From NCBI GenBank assembly GCA_018806915.1, contig JAGKQI010000099.1, forward strand, positions 1,240,001 through 1,304,000: 64,000 nucleotides of DNA, read 5' to 3'. Position numbers and translations under genes: made by a program. This DNA is from Phytophthora colocasiae (lineage: Eukaryota > Oomycota > Peronosporomycetes > Peronosporales > Peronosporaceae). Positions 41,478 to 51,100 of the stretch are shown one piece after another; the first letter of the stretch is position 1, and each line of letters opens with the position of its first letter. The notes under the pieces are model-generated. The model was not told the DNA's origin and ran no database searches. It saw only the letters and a list, made by a program, of their open reading frames with translations.

Positions 41478-42464
41478 TTACTCCGTCTCCCGCTCCAGCG
41501 GGTTCTCCTTAAAGTTGCCGAGCCACCACTGCTCCTGCTTCTTCGGACACGCGTAGTTCGTCATGGCGTGGGGCCCCACCTGTGCGCGGCACATGGGGCA
41601 GTGATATTGGAAGAGCAGCCACTCGAACACGCACTCACGGTGGAACGAGTGCTTGCACGGGAGAGTCACCAGACCCTGCGGACCCTCGGCGTGTGCATGG
41701 TCCTCCACGTCCTCCAGACAGATCATGCACTGCGGGTTCTCCACTATCGCCGTTTCACCCTTCTCCTCCGCCTCCAGCTCCATCTGAGCGAGGTTCGGAG
41801 TCGTGGCCGACTTCTTCATCGAGCTCATCTTCTTCATGCCGAGGCTCTGGTGCTCCAGTGACGACAGACCCGTGTGACTCGCAGACTTTTTCATGCCGCC
41901 CTGGTGGTTGTCCACGTACACCTGCAGCAGCGAGCGCTTGTCGGCATCGTCCTCAATGCGCAGGAACTCGAACAGAGCAGGCGGTAAGTGTTGACGCGCG
42001 TGGAAACACTTCATCGTACTGCCGGGCAACAGCACCGATCGTAGCAGGTGGATCAGCACGTTCTTGAACTTGGACTTGCGATCCTCCACCGTGAACGACC
42101 ACGTCGACATGATGCCTGCCTTCTTAGGGAAGCATGCCTCCATGAGGTCGCGCACCGACTGGCAGGAGCCTTGACACTTCTCATCGTGGCACGTCCACAC
42201 CTCCTCCACTTGATTGCGGAAAGCCAGGAACTCCGAGTACCGGTACGACGCGTGCCACCGGTTCTGCGTCGACACACTCGACGTTGTGATCTCGTACACC
42301 GCGTAGCCCTCCTCCTTCTTGGTCGCGCTCACGTCCAGATGCAGCGGAAGTTCACTGCCAGCACACTGGCGCAGCTCCTTCAGTGTGTACAACTTCGAGT
42401 TGGGTCGCTTGGGAGCCCGCGGGGCTGGCTTCTCATGCGGTTCAGGGACGAAATAGGCATTCAT
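41478..42464 (-). CDS. PX-domain RING-H2 protein 3
   Basis: The paralogue has 328 residues from the ATG at 42464 (MNAYFVPEPHEKPAP); an earlier in-frame start at 42776 is less likely, since copy 4 begins with the similar MNNYFVPEP. PX domain at about 40-185 (LDVSATKKEEGYAVYEITTS, SYRYSEFLAF, CFPKKAG), Cys insert CHDEKCQGSC, then a linker with repeated MKK-S motifs (about 205-240). RING-H2 lies at about 255-305 (CMICLEDVEDHAHAEG...LPCKHSFHRECVFEWLLFQYHCPMCR). The GC content is visibly higher than in copies 1, 2 and 4. Confidence 0.84.
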   Translation of the reverse strand: MNAYFVPEPHEKPAPRAPKRPNSKLYTLKELRQCAGSELPLHLDVSATKKEEGYAVYEITTSSVSTQNRWHASYRYSEFLAFRNQVEEVWTCHDEKCQGSCQSVRDLMEACFPKKAGIMSTWSFTVEDRKSKFKNVLIHLLRSVLLPGSTMKCFHARQHLPPALFEFLRIEDDADKRSLLQVYVDNHQGGMKKSASHTGLSSLEHQSLGMKKMSSMKKSATTPNLAQMELEAEEKGETAIVENPQCMICLEDVEDHAHAEGPQGLVTLPCKHSFHRECVFEWLLFQYHCPMCRAQVGPHAMTNYACPKKQEQWWLGNFKENPLERETE

Positions 42465-43707
42465 TGTTGGTTTCTTGTTGCTTGACCAGTTGATGGTAAA
42501 TTGCAGAATGACACACTCACTCGACTGAGAACGCGGCACTCGCACGCGGTGTATCGCGCACGCCCAAACTTTTTGGTGGCCGGGACACTCCCACGCTGCA
42601 GATTCATCGCCGAGCAAGCAAACGGACACGTTGTCAAAACATGAGACAGGAGCGGATCGCCATGATCTGCACACCAAGCACCAAAGCTGTGACGCGCCCT
42701 CTGCTCGGTGCTCTGCCAATCCTCGTGAACAGAGGTGTGCACTACTCGTCTCGATTGGCTGGTCAAGGTGCGTCACGCCAGGTAGGACTGCTGCATGTAG
42801 CGATACATGTACACGCAGAGATTTTCGGCGATCGCACGCTCGCTCGATGCCAGAAGATCAGGTCGCTTGGCGGCATGGTCATGCCCAAGGTGTCCCCAGC
42901 CTTTTACGGTATGCAACGAAGGTGACGATCGTGAAGACGTAAATGTTCGAGAACTGTTGTACAGGAGCCATTAGGACAGCGCCCGGTAGGTAACTTACCC
43001 GATAACTTCGGTGATACGGTCTGGTTTAACGACATACGGGCTGGGCGTGTTGGATGCGCGCATGCATGCACGCACGACTCGTGCGGCACGAGTCAGTTTC
43101 TCGCCAGTGATCAGGAATCTCTGTCGACGTCACGGTCGATGTATCCCCGACATGGCAAGTCCATGCACACCAAGTGCTGGACAGAGTGCATCGAACCCAA
43201 CTCCGGACTCGCGATCACGAAGGCGTCGGCGGATTTTCCGTGGCACCTTGCGCTGCAGCGAGATCATGCACGCCAAAAAGTATTGCGCTACAGTATCGAT
43301 CGCATCCTGTCGCCATGAGATTCGCAGATGTCGTGCCTCACTTAGCACAGCAAGGCAACACTCAAACGCCATAGCAGTCTCACGCTTTCAGCACTACCTG
43401 AACTGGTAATACCAAATGGATTTTTGTCGCCCTTCAGGCAATGCCATGAGATAGTGCCAACGGGATTATTCAGCAGATAGTGTTCTGTCGTGAATGACAA
43501 GTGTATTGTAGGTGGAGATGGGTACTTGTTAATCAAAACTGAAGTTGGCCTGCCTCTGGAGACTTGTAAACTCTCCACCTTGAGTTCCTCTTCATATTCC
43601 TCTATATATCACCTACTCAGGTTGGCTCACATGCGATTTATTAGATGTACAATAGAATTGGGGGCATTTTTTGTGATTACAATTTAAAACTAGCTAAGTA
43701 ACTTAGC
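42465..43707. other. Intergenic between PX-RING copies 3 and 4
   Basis: About 1.2 kb without a convincing gene; several small ORFs overlap on both strands without family features. The left part holds the upstream motif at 42672-42698. It may contain decayed PX-RING flanking sequence. Confidence 0.4.
42672..42698 (-). promoter_or_regulatory. PX-RING upstream motif, copy b
   Basis: CACCAAGCACCAAAG followed by GTGACGCGCC lies 208 bp before the start of copy 3, almost the same distance as copy a before its gene. Confidence 0.5.
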
Positions 43708-44685
43708 TCACTTCTCTGAGCGCAATGGGTCCTCCTTAAAATCGCCCAACCACCACTGGACTTGGTTCTTTGGGCGGCAATAATTCGTCACAGCACAAGG
43801 ACCCACCTGGGCTCGGCACGTTGGGCAGTGGTACTGAAACAGTAGCCACTCGAAAATACACTCGCGATGATAAGCGTGTTTGCATGGAAGAACGATAGGA
43901 GAGCTGCCGTTGACACCGATTTGGTGGGTCGTATCCAAGTCCACTTCATCGAGGCAGATCATGCATTGGTCTACGTTGGTCGACTCGACTGTTGACGGGG
44001 CCAACGCTGAAAGGTTTGGGGTGGTTGAAGACTTCTTCATTGTGCTCTGGTGCTCCAACATCGTCAGATCAGTGATCGTGGCCGACTTCTTGATGCCAGG
44101 CTGGTGATTGTCCACGAAGACTTGCAGCAACGAGCGCTTGTCAGCTTCATGTTTGACGCCAAGGAACTCAAAGAGGTTGGGAGGTAGTTTTTGGCGAGCG
44201 TGAAAGCACTTCATCGCACTACCGGGGAGTAGTACGCATCGGAGAAGATGGACCAGTACGTTCTCCAGCTTTGTTTTGCGGTTGTTCACGGCTCCCGACC
44301 AAGTCGACATGATGGCCGGGCGTTTCTTAGGAAAGAAAGCTGCCATGACATCGCGAATGGCTTGACACGAACCGCAACAATCTTTGTCTTCGCAAGTCCA
44401 GAGTTCCTCCACATTCTTGCGAAAGGTTAGGAACTCCGAATAACGATAGCTCACACCCCACGCGTTTTTGGTGGTGACACTCGATACGGTGCAGTCGTAC
44501 ACGATGTAGTCTTCCTTCTTCGTAGCCGAAGACACACTAACTCGAAGTGGGAGTTCTTGACGAACGCAGTCGGCCAACGTTTTCAACGTGTAGTTCTTGC
44601 AATTGCCTCGCTTCTCGAACTCCGCTATCTGCGGGTCCTCTTGCTGGCCGGTTGAGTTCGGTTCCGGCACAAAGTAGTTGTTCAT
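43708..44685 (-). CDS. PX-domain RING-H2 protein 4
   Basis: The paralogue has 325 residues starting MNNYFVPEPNSTGQQ. PX domain at about 45-190 (VSVSSATKKEDYIVYDCTVS, SYRYSEFLTF, FFPKKRP), Cys insert CEDKDCCGSC, linker with MKKSSTTPNLSAL, and RING-H2 at about 250-300 (CMICLDEVDLDTTHQ...LPCKHAYHRECIFEWLLFQYHCPTCR). The C-terminal WWLGDFKEDPL tail is common to the cluster. Closest to copy 3 by its N-terminus and linker, so copies 3 and 4 probably duplicated last. Confidence 0.84.
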   Translation of the reverse strand: MNNYFVPEPNSTGQQEDPQIAEFEKRGNCKNYTLKTLADCVRQELPLRVSVSSATKKEDYIVYDCTVSSVTTKNAWGVSYRYSEFLTFRKNVEELWTCEDKDCCGSCQAIRDVMAAFFPKKRPAIMSTWSGAVNNRKTKLENVLVHLLRCVLLPGSAMKCFHARQKLPPNLFEFLGVKHEADKRSLLQVFVDNHQPGIKKSATITDLTMLEHQSTMKKSSTTPNLSALAPSTVESTNVDQCMICLDEVDLDTTHQIGVNGSSPIVLPCKHAYHRECIFEWLLFQYHCPTCRAQVGPCAVTNYCRPKNQVQWWLGDFKEDPLRSEK

Positions 44686-46211
44686 GCTGGTAGATGTTGG
44701 TGTCTAGCTGGTAGCCGGTGAAATGCAGAATGAGCGACTGGCTGGGAGAAACCTATCGTCGTGAATTGTACCAGATCACCAGTCCGATTGCTGGGCCAGG
44801 TTTCACTAGAAAGAAAAATCTCTAGCTACACTTTTGCAACAAAAACTAAGCATGTCTAACAACAGCCAGCCAAAAGATTGCCCTAGACAAAAGTGCAGGA
44901 AGCGCAATGGGTCACATGAGACAGTCAAGTGCGTCCTGCTCACGTGCAGTCGACGCACAGAGTATGATTTGCCAATGGGCACAGGCGGACGTCGGCAGTG
45001 CTGGTTTCCATTGGTCACTTTAAGCGCGTCACTGTCCTGTCAGACGAATGCTGAACGACGGCGGTGCTGCCCCGCGTGCCTGTTCACCAAGCACCAAAGT
45101 TGGTGTGACGTCACGCCGCATCGCCAATGAGCACGTCCAAGGCAAGCTTTTGCTTGCCAGCATTGGCTGGAGACTGCGCGTCACGCGTGCCCCCGGACAG
45201 TAGAAAACTTCAGGATCGCAAAAACACGAAATGTCGGCGGTGATCGCCTGCTGGTTCCACTGGAGCTGACTGCCTGGCAGTGCCTGCGCTACCTATTAGC
45301 CCGGCGCGATAAGACTCAAACGCTACTGGGTATGAATGCACAACGGTTTGGACTTGGTAGGTGGCAGCACCTCGCCCACGATATTTTTCTCTGGTGTGCT
45401 GCGGCGTGGTCTTTGACGCCGAAAGTCTGCCAATTCCATGCACGAGAGTCTGTTAAACAGAATCGTTGTCGCGAGTGGCTGCTTTCCAGTCCCATCCCTG
45501 GTGATTTTTAACGTCGTCTCTGCTGGGATTTTCTCTGCGGCTGCTCGCTCGGGATGAACAGCACTTTTGGCAAAAGATCGCAAGCACGACAGGCTTCTAA
45601 AGCTCCTGCAGCGTCTGCAAAATGACTGTCGTGCCTTCTGCGAAGCTCACGATGGTGATCGTCATGCCCAAAACTGAAGTTTTGGGATGGGGTTAATCAT
45701 TTCTGAAGTTGTTCCGACTATGTCCTTGTGTCGGCGGCGCGAAAGAGATCCATCACCAAGCACAAACCCAGCATAAAGCTTCAGCAGCTTGTCTTATCCG
45801 TCGGATAGAGGCGCCATGGGTTGATCTCTGCACGCAAGCTGAAGTCGAGCGCTGCCTACGTATTTCGATTGCTAGTTGGTACCAGCAACTGCTTCGTAGA
45901 CACTACCGCTGTGGGCACGACGCTTGCATGACACGTATCAGACGAGCAACGCAACAAGATCCAACAAGACACCTAGCATTCTCCTCATGTTTCCGTGAAC
46001 CAGAGCCTGTCTTCCTTGTTCTATCGTCTTACGCACACCTACCAACGAGTGGTAGTAACCGGCTCCTTTCTCGTCCTTCTCCACTGTCAGATTCACACTT
46101 TTGTGTCCTGAGCCCGGCCACACCAACGCGGGAAGCTAGGTTTTCCTGTCACTGCAACGGTTCTGGAGCCGTCATATCCGTCTCGGCTTTTGAAATCGAC
46201 GTGCAATCGAC
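44686..46211. other. Intergenic 1.5 kb with repeated PX-RING upstream-like motifs
   Basis: No supported gene; the ORF at 45709-46215 has no recognisable feature. The upstream motif appears at 45085-45117, and a weaker CACCAAGCACAAACC lies near 45752. The second copy without an adjacent gene suggests a lost PX-RING copy on this side too. Confidence 0.4.
45085..45117 (-). promoter_or_regulatory. PX-RING upstream motif, copy c
   Basis: CACCAAGCACCAAAG followed by GTGTGACGTCACGCC, 400 bp before copy 4. Here the GTGACG part has become a perfect TGACGTCA palindrome, the classical CRE/ATF site. Confidence 0.45.
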
Positions 46212-47531
46212 CTAGCACAGCACGATGCCGACCTTGTCACCTTCCATTCGCGGGCAGCGCCAGTTGTACAAGTAGTACATCAGGTCGCCGTCACCAGGGC
46301 CGAACTTGAGCTCCTTAAGGAACTCCATGTTGTCCATGAGACTGAGCGCGTTGAAGACGTCAAAGTCTTCCTTCTTGGCCATGATCAGCGTGTCGTTCAT
46401 GAGGTCTGTGAGCGGCACTGACGTGGCCACGTTGTAGAACGAGTACGCGGCGTTCAGCTTGTCGTGCTTGTCGTGACCAATGACCGTCGACGGCAGATGG
46501 TAGAAGCTCGTAAAGTCCGTGATCTTGTGGGTCTCCGGGTTCTCCACCACGTAAGCGTTGATCACGCCTTCGCGCGGCAGCATCCAGTGAGCCACATCGT
46601 TCTGGTCGTACTGCTGGACGAGGTCGAACTTCGCCAAATACGTCTTGAGCAGCGCCGTCACCTGGGCGACATCCTTCTTCTGCATAGGACGGAAGCCCGG
46701 CACAGACGTGTTATCCGGCAGCTTGAACATCTTGATCGTGCGAGTCATGGTCATCCTCGGCGCCAGCCTCGAGAAGCCCACTTCAATGAGCTTCTTAGGG
46801 TTCAGTGACCGATGGAAGTAGCGGCATTGAGCCACAGGCATGGGCAGCACCACTCCGGCCGTGTAGACCGCCTGCCAGATGTTTCGGAGGTTCACACGAC
46901 GTGTGATCTCCTTGATGAGCACAGGTGCAAGTCTCTTGGTACGCAGCTTCTTGTGCACACAGAGGAAGTTGATCTCAGCCATAGCCATCGTCTCCTTGTA
47001 CACTCTAGTCTTAACAGGGATTCCACTGATAAAGGCCATGAGTTTCTTGGTCTTTTGATTGCGGACACCAACGTGCCAGTCCTTGTGGAAGCCTGGAGGG
47101 GTGAGTGCCCACATGAGAAAGTCAATAGAGTAGTCAAATCGGAACATATTGTCGTCATCTTCCACGTAGTTCTGAGTGAGCAAGTCGTACACTTCCTTGG
47201 CCTCTTGTGACTTGGTCAGGTCGATCTCAGACCATTCGAAGCCTGGAGGCATGTTGTACGCCTCCTGACGCACATCCGTCACAGTTTTAGGCGGGTCAAT
47301 AGCTCCATGTTCACGCGGGAACTCGTTGAGAGCGGGCACCGGCTGGGTCTTCCAGAATTTAAAGTCTTTTTGGGCCGCCAAAGCGTTGCGGTCAGGTGGC
47401 GCCTGCTGAGCTGTAGCTAAGTTCAACTGCTTGAGGACTTGGAGGAATTCCTCCTGCTCCTCAACAGTCACGAGCTCCAGCTTGTCGTCCTTGGGGGCCT
47501 TGTCACCTGCAGGTGGGGGAGAGCTACTCAT
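46212..47531 (-). CDS. NMT: N-myristoyltransferase (NMT) 1
   Basis: Glycylpeptide N-tetradecanoyltransferase moves myristate from myristoyl-CoA to the N-terminal glycine of proteins in the cytosol. The protein has 439 residues, close to the usual length. Family blocks are well kept: MPPGFEWSEIDL, YVEDDDNMFRFDYS, NFLCVHKKLRTKRLAPVLI (acyl-CoA site), AVYTAGVVLPMPVAQCRYFH, RSLNPKKLIEVGFS, DVFNALSLMDN and the C-terminal FGPGDGDLMYYLYNW. The C-terminal carboxylate acts as catalytic base in this family; the last residue here is Cys (GIVLC), where yeast and human enzymes have Leu or Gln. The gene is divergent from a second NMT at 56854. Confidence 0.93.
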   Translation of the reverse strand: MSSSPPPAGDKAPKDDKLELVTVEEQEEFLQVLKQLNLATAQQAPPDRNALAAQKDFKFWKTQPVPALNEFPREHGAIDPPKTVTDVRQEAYNMPPGFEWSEIDLTKSQEAKEVYDLLTQNYVEDDDNMFRFDYSIDFLMWALTPPGFHKDWHVGVRNQKTKKLMAFISGIPVKTRVYKETMAMAEINFLCVHKKLRTKRLAPVLIKEITRRVNLRNIWQAVYTAGVVLPMPVAQCRYFHRSLNPKKLIEVGFSRLAPRMTMTRTIKMFKLPDNTSVPGFRPMQKKDVAQVTALLKTYLAKFDLVQQYDQNDVAHWMLPREGVINAYVVENPETHKITDFTSFYHLPSTVIGHDKHDKLNAAYSFYNVATSVPLTDLMNDTLIMAKKEDFDVFNALSLMDNMEFLKELKFGPGDGDLMYYLYNWRCPRMEGDKVGIVLC

Positions 47532-47896
47532 ATTTAATTGTCAATCTTTTTTTTTGTATGAGGGAGGGGGATACGCAGGAATTCAACGGATTTTAACCAA
47601 TCATAGTACATATCGTTTCGATGGGTACAGTATTCCTGTGGTAAGAAAAAAAAGTTTTTTTTGCAGACCTTAAAGGTGGCCTCTAAAGGTGACCAGGTGG
47701 GTATACGATGCACGCATACGATTAGTCAAAACAAAAATCACGGTGATAATTCGTTGCGACTTTGCCGTTCACACGCTGCAGGCCAGGCACTGCTTCGCGT
47801 CGTGTGCAGTGCGGTACGACCAATGGATTCTCATCAGCATCTTATTCGTTCATAAAATTTAGGATAGCGACGAGGCTCCGTTACTTTCGTCCGAAC
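47532..47896. promoter_or_regulatory. Upstream region of NMT 1
   Basis: AT-rich DNA with T and A runs (47548-47556, 47646-47661). Several CCAAT-like ATTGG/CCAAT sequences occur (47597, 47820). Probably the NMT 1 promoter; no other gene. Confidence 0.4.
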
Positions 47897-47901
47897 AACT
47901 C
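47897..47901. repeat. Left target-site duplication of Copia-B
   Basis: AACTC before the LTR, repeated at 53702-53706. Confidence 0.9.
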
Positions 47902-48094
47902 TGTTAGGATGTGATACTTGATATGATAAGCCAATCACGAAAAGGTTCAGGCACATGCCCTTAATGTCACTTCATGCCACAACTTAAGAGCTACATTTGC
48001 TGGGTGATGTAAGGAAAGAGAGGACGCGTGGCAATTTGACCCGCAGGCAAGGTCTCCTCACTTCTGAACTGACAGCCAAAAACCAAAGATAACA
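47902..48094 (+). repeat. Copia-B 5' LTR
   Basis: 193 bp, TGTTAGGATG to AGATAACA. It differs from the 3' LTR by one extra A (CCAATCACGAA against CCAATCCGAA). Confidence 0.93.
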
Positions 48095-48122
48095 TTTCAG
48101 ATACGTACTAGGACGTACGGCC

Positions 48123-51100
48123 ATGGCAAGCGGGCATATTAGAGGAGTCCAAACGCTAGGGCTGGAAAGATTCTCTGGAAAAGACTACACGATGTGGAGA
48201 GACAAGTTGTTGACTCACATCGATCAGTTGGACCAGGAGTACCAACGTGTGCTCCTGGAAAAGGATCAACCGAGGGCTGAGGTTGTGATGGCCGATTTCT
48301 TGGAGGAAATGCCGGAGAAACCTGAAATCTCGGTATCGAAGGAGAAAAAGGTCAGCCAAGAAGAGGCAAAAGCACTGCGGTGGAAGCTACAAAATTGGAC
48401 AAGGGCTCACACCGCTATGCTAAACCTCTTCAACCAGGCATTGCCTAATGTGTTCCTAAGTGGCCTGTCCGACCAAGTGTCCAAGATGCATCCCTGCGAC
48501 ATATGGAAGGAGCTGGAGCAAAAGTACGGACTAGGTGACGCGGGTGGAGTGATCGAACTGCGTCGCCAGTGGGAGCGTCTGACCACGGCAAATTGGAGTG
48601 ATTTGGGAAACCTATTCTCCCAGTTGAAGAAGCTGCGCAACGACATCAACCGGAAGATGAGAGGCTTGGTGGGCAAGGATATGGTCACCGAGTCTTGGCT
48701 ATGCATGGAAGTGCTTTCACTGCTCCCAAGCGAGTTTTGGGGAAGCTCTATCAGCATGACGGAGGAATGGTTTACCCTCGAAAATGTTGAGATCAGCCTG
48801 CGTCGAGTGTTTGGAGACCGCTCAAAGAAGGAAATTGGCATGCTGACCGATAAGAGGCGCCCAGTGCCCATTAATGTGGTGAAGAAGCATACTGGTAAGA
48901 AGCGCAACCAAGAGGAATCAGCTGATGGGGCATGCTTCTACTGCTTCAAGATAGGTCACCGAAAGGCTGACTGCAAGATGATGGCTGCGGATCGTGACCC
49001 CAATAGAGAGGGTGGGCAGCTATTTCGCTCAAGTATTCGTGCACCAAGTGTAGCCCCGCAAAAGAAATTGATGACGGTGAAAAAGAGGAAGGTATCGACT
49101 AGTAAAAGGTCATCGCCTACCCTCCAAACCAAGATGTCCCCTGCTGAAGAACATGCCTATGATCAACAGCTGGCAAAGGCCATTGATGAAGCAGACCAGT
49201 TTGAGTTCAAAGAAGCCGTTCCAGCAAGCGAAGGGGATGACGAAGAATTCACCAACCAGTCGATGGAAATTGACGACCTGGTACGAAAAGGATATGAAAG
49301 CTATTTAGTAAGGTTGAGGAACTTGCGGGTAACTGATGACTTGTGGGTGGTTGATACAGGAGCTGGCCATGCCGTGAGCTCGGAGCGACGGTGGTTTAGC
49401 CAACTTGGAAAAGGGCATGGACAAACATTTGAGTATGGAAATAAAAGCACATCAAGGAGCAACCTACAAGGAACAGTGAAACTTAGTGTACTTAACCCAC
49501 AGTGCTACTATAGTGATCTTTCGATAATGAATGTTGCCTTAGACAAAGAATGTGGTAGTAATCTTCTGAGTGCATATTACTTGGCCACACAAGGGTACCG
49601 CCATATTCAATCAAAGTCAGGCGAATTCTTGTATTTCTTGGATAGGAGGAACCGATTCGTATTTGCGGCAGTGGCGATTGATGAAGTATACTATTTGCCA
49701 ACGAGGCTGCCCAGTCGGGAAACAAAAGTAATGTCAGTCATGACTACTACCATAAGGATTCAGGATACACTTAAGGAATGGCATCTACGTCTTGGTCATG
49801 TAGGAAAAGATCGACTTATGAGTATCTTGTCGAGCGATGTGATCACAGATGCACCCCGACTGTCCAGAAAGGATATGCATAACGTTACGTTCTTTTGTCG
49901 CACGTGTGCACTAGCAAAATCAAGGCGGATGTACTACAAAAACCTGGTTGGAGAAAAGGGCTCTGAGCCATTGCACACGTTGCACATGGATTCAGTTGGG
50001 AAGTACAGTGTAAAGGGTCTATATGGAACATTTGGAATTCGGTATGCACTAGCTGTAGTGGATGATGCCACAGCGTACAAGTGGTACTTTGTGATGAAGT
50101 CGCTAACAGAAGTTGGGAAAAGGGTGAAAGATCTCATTACACAGCTAGAAAAACAACTTCCGTACAAAGTAAAGAGAATAAGGACGGATGGTGGTACAGA
50201 ATTTGTCAATGAAGTCCTCAAGTCATACTGTATTAAACATGGTCTAATCTACCAACAATCTAATGTTGAGTCTCCGGAAGAAAATGGTGCTGCTGAAAGG
50301 GCACATCAAACAATGATGGGAAAAGTTCGATGTGCGCTAATAGGATCCGGTATGGCTGCAAAATGGTGGCCAGAAGCCCTAATGTATACGACTTTTGTCA
50401 ATAATCGTGTGCCAACGGCACGCCTTAAGGGGAAATGCCCTTATGAGGCATTATTCGGGCAAAAACCTACTGGAATTGCAATAAGGATATGGGGTACCAA
50501 GTGCTATGCGCACATTCCGAAATCCAAACGGTCAAACCCAAAGTTAGGCGAAAGGGCGATAGAGTGTAAGTTACTTGGAATGGCTGAAAATCGCAAGGGG
50601 TATAGGCTTCTTGATCTGAAAGGTAATAGGTATCTAATTGCTAGAGATGTGAAATTTGGCGTGACTGCAACAGTAGGCTTGATTTCGCGATCTTTTCCGT
50701 CTGAGCATCTTGAAGTCAGTAATGAACAAGCTCAGCAGATTCTAAGATTAGAGAAGAGGTCATATCCTGCTACACCCGATGAGTCAGCAAAGAGGCAAAG
50801 GGTTGTAGAACACAAGTTAGGACAAAGAGAGGATGCTGGAACAGTGGGAGATAGCACGCCACGCGTGTCCGTACCACCTATTCCTCGCCCTCGTAGAAAA
50901 CGGGTACCTAATTCTCGATTGAAAGATTATGTTGTCGCTATTAATGTACTCACAACAAGCCCCAATGTGATACCGATCCCTCGGTCTATAAAAGAAGCAA
51001 GGCGTGGGCCACATGCTAAACAGTGGGAGCAGGCAGTGCAGGCTGAGTACAGTGCACTTACAGCTAACCATACCTGGAAAATTGTAACATTACCAAAGGG

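Noticed and set aside
41460..41861. Plus-strand ORFs opposite PX-RING copy 3
   Set aside because: GC-rich antisense frames without features.
44834..45130. 98-codon ORF upstream of PX-RING copy 4
   Set aside because: No protein family features; it overlaps the repeated upstream motif.
45709..46215. 168-codon plus-strand ORF upstream of NMT 1's 3' end
   Set aside because: No signal, domain or low-complexity pattern of a real protein; it overlaps the NMT 1 stop region antisense.
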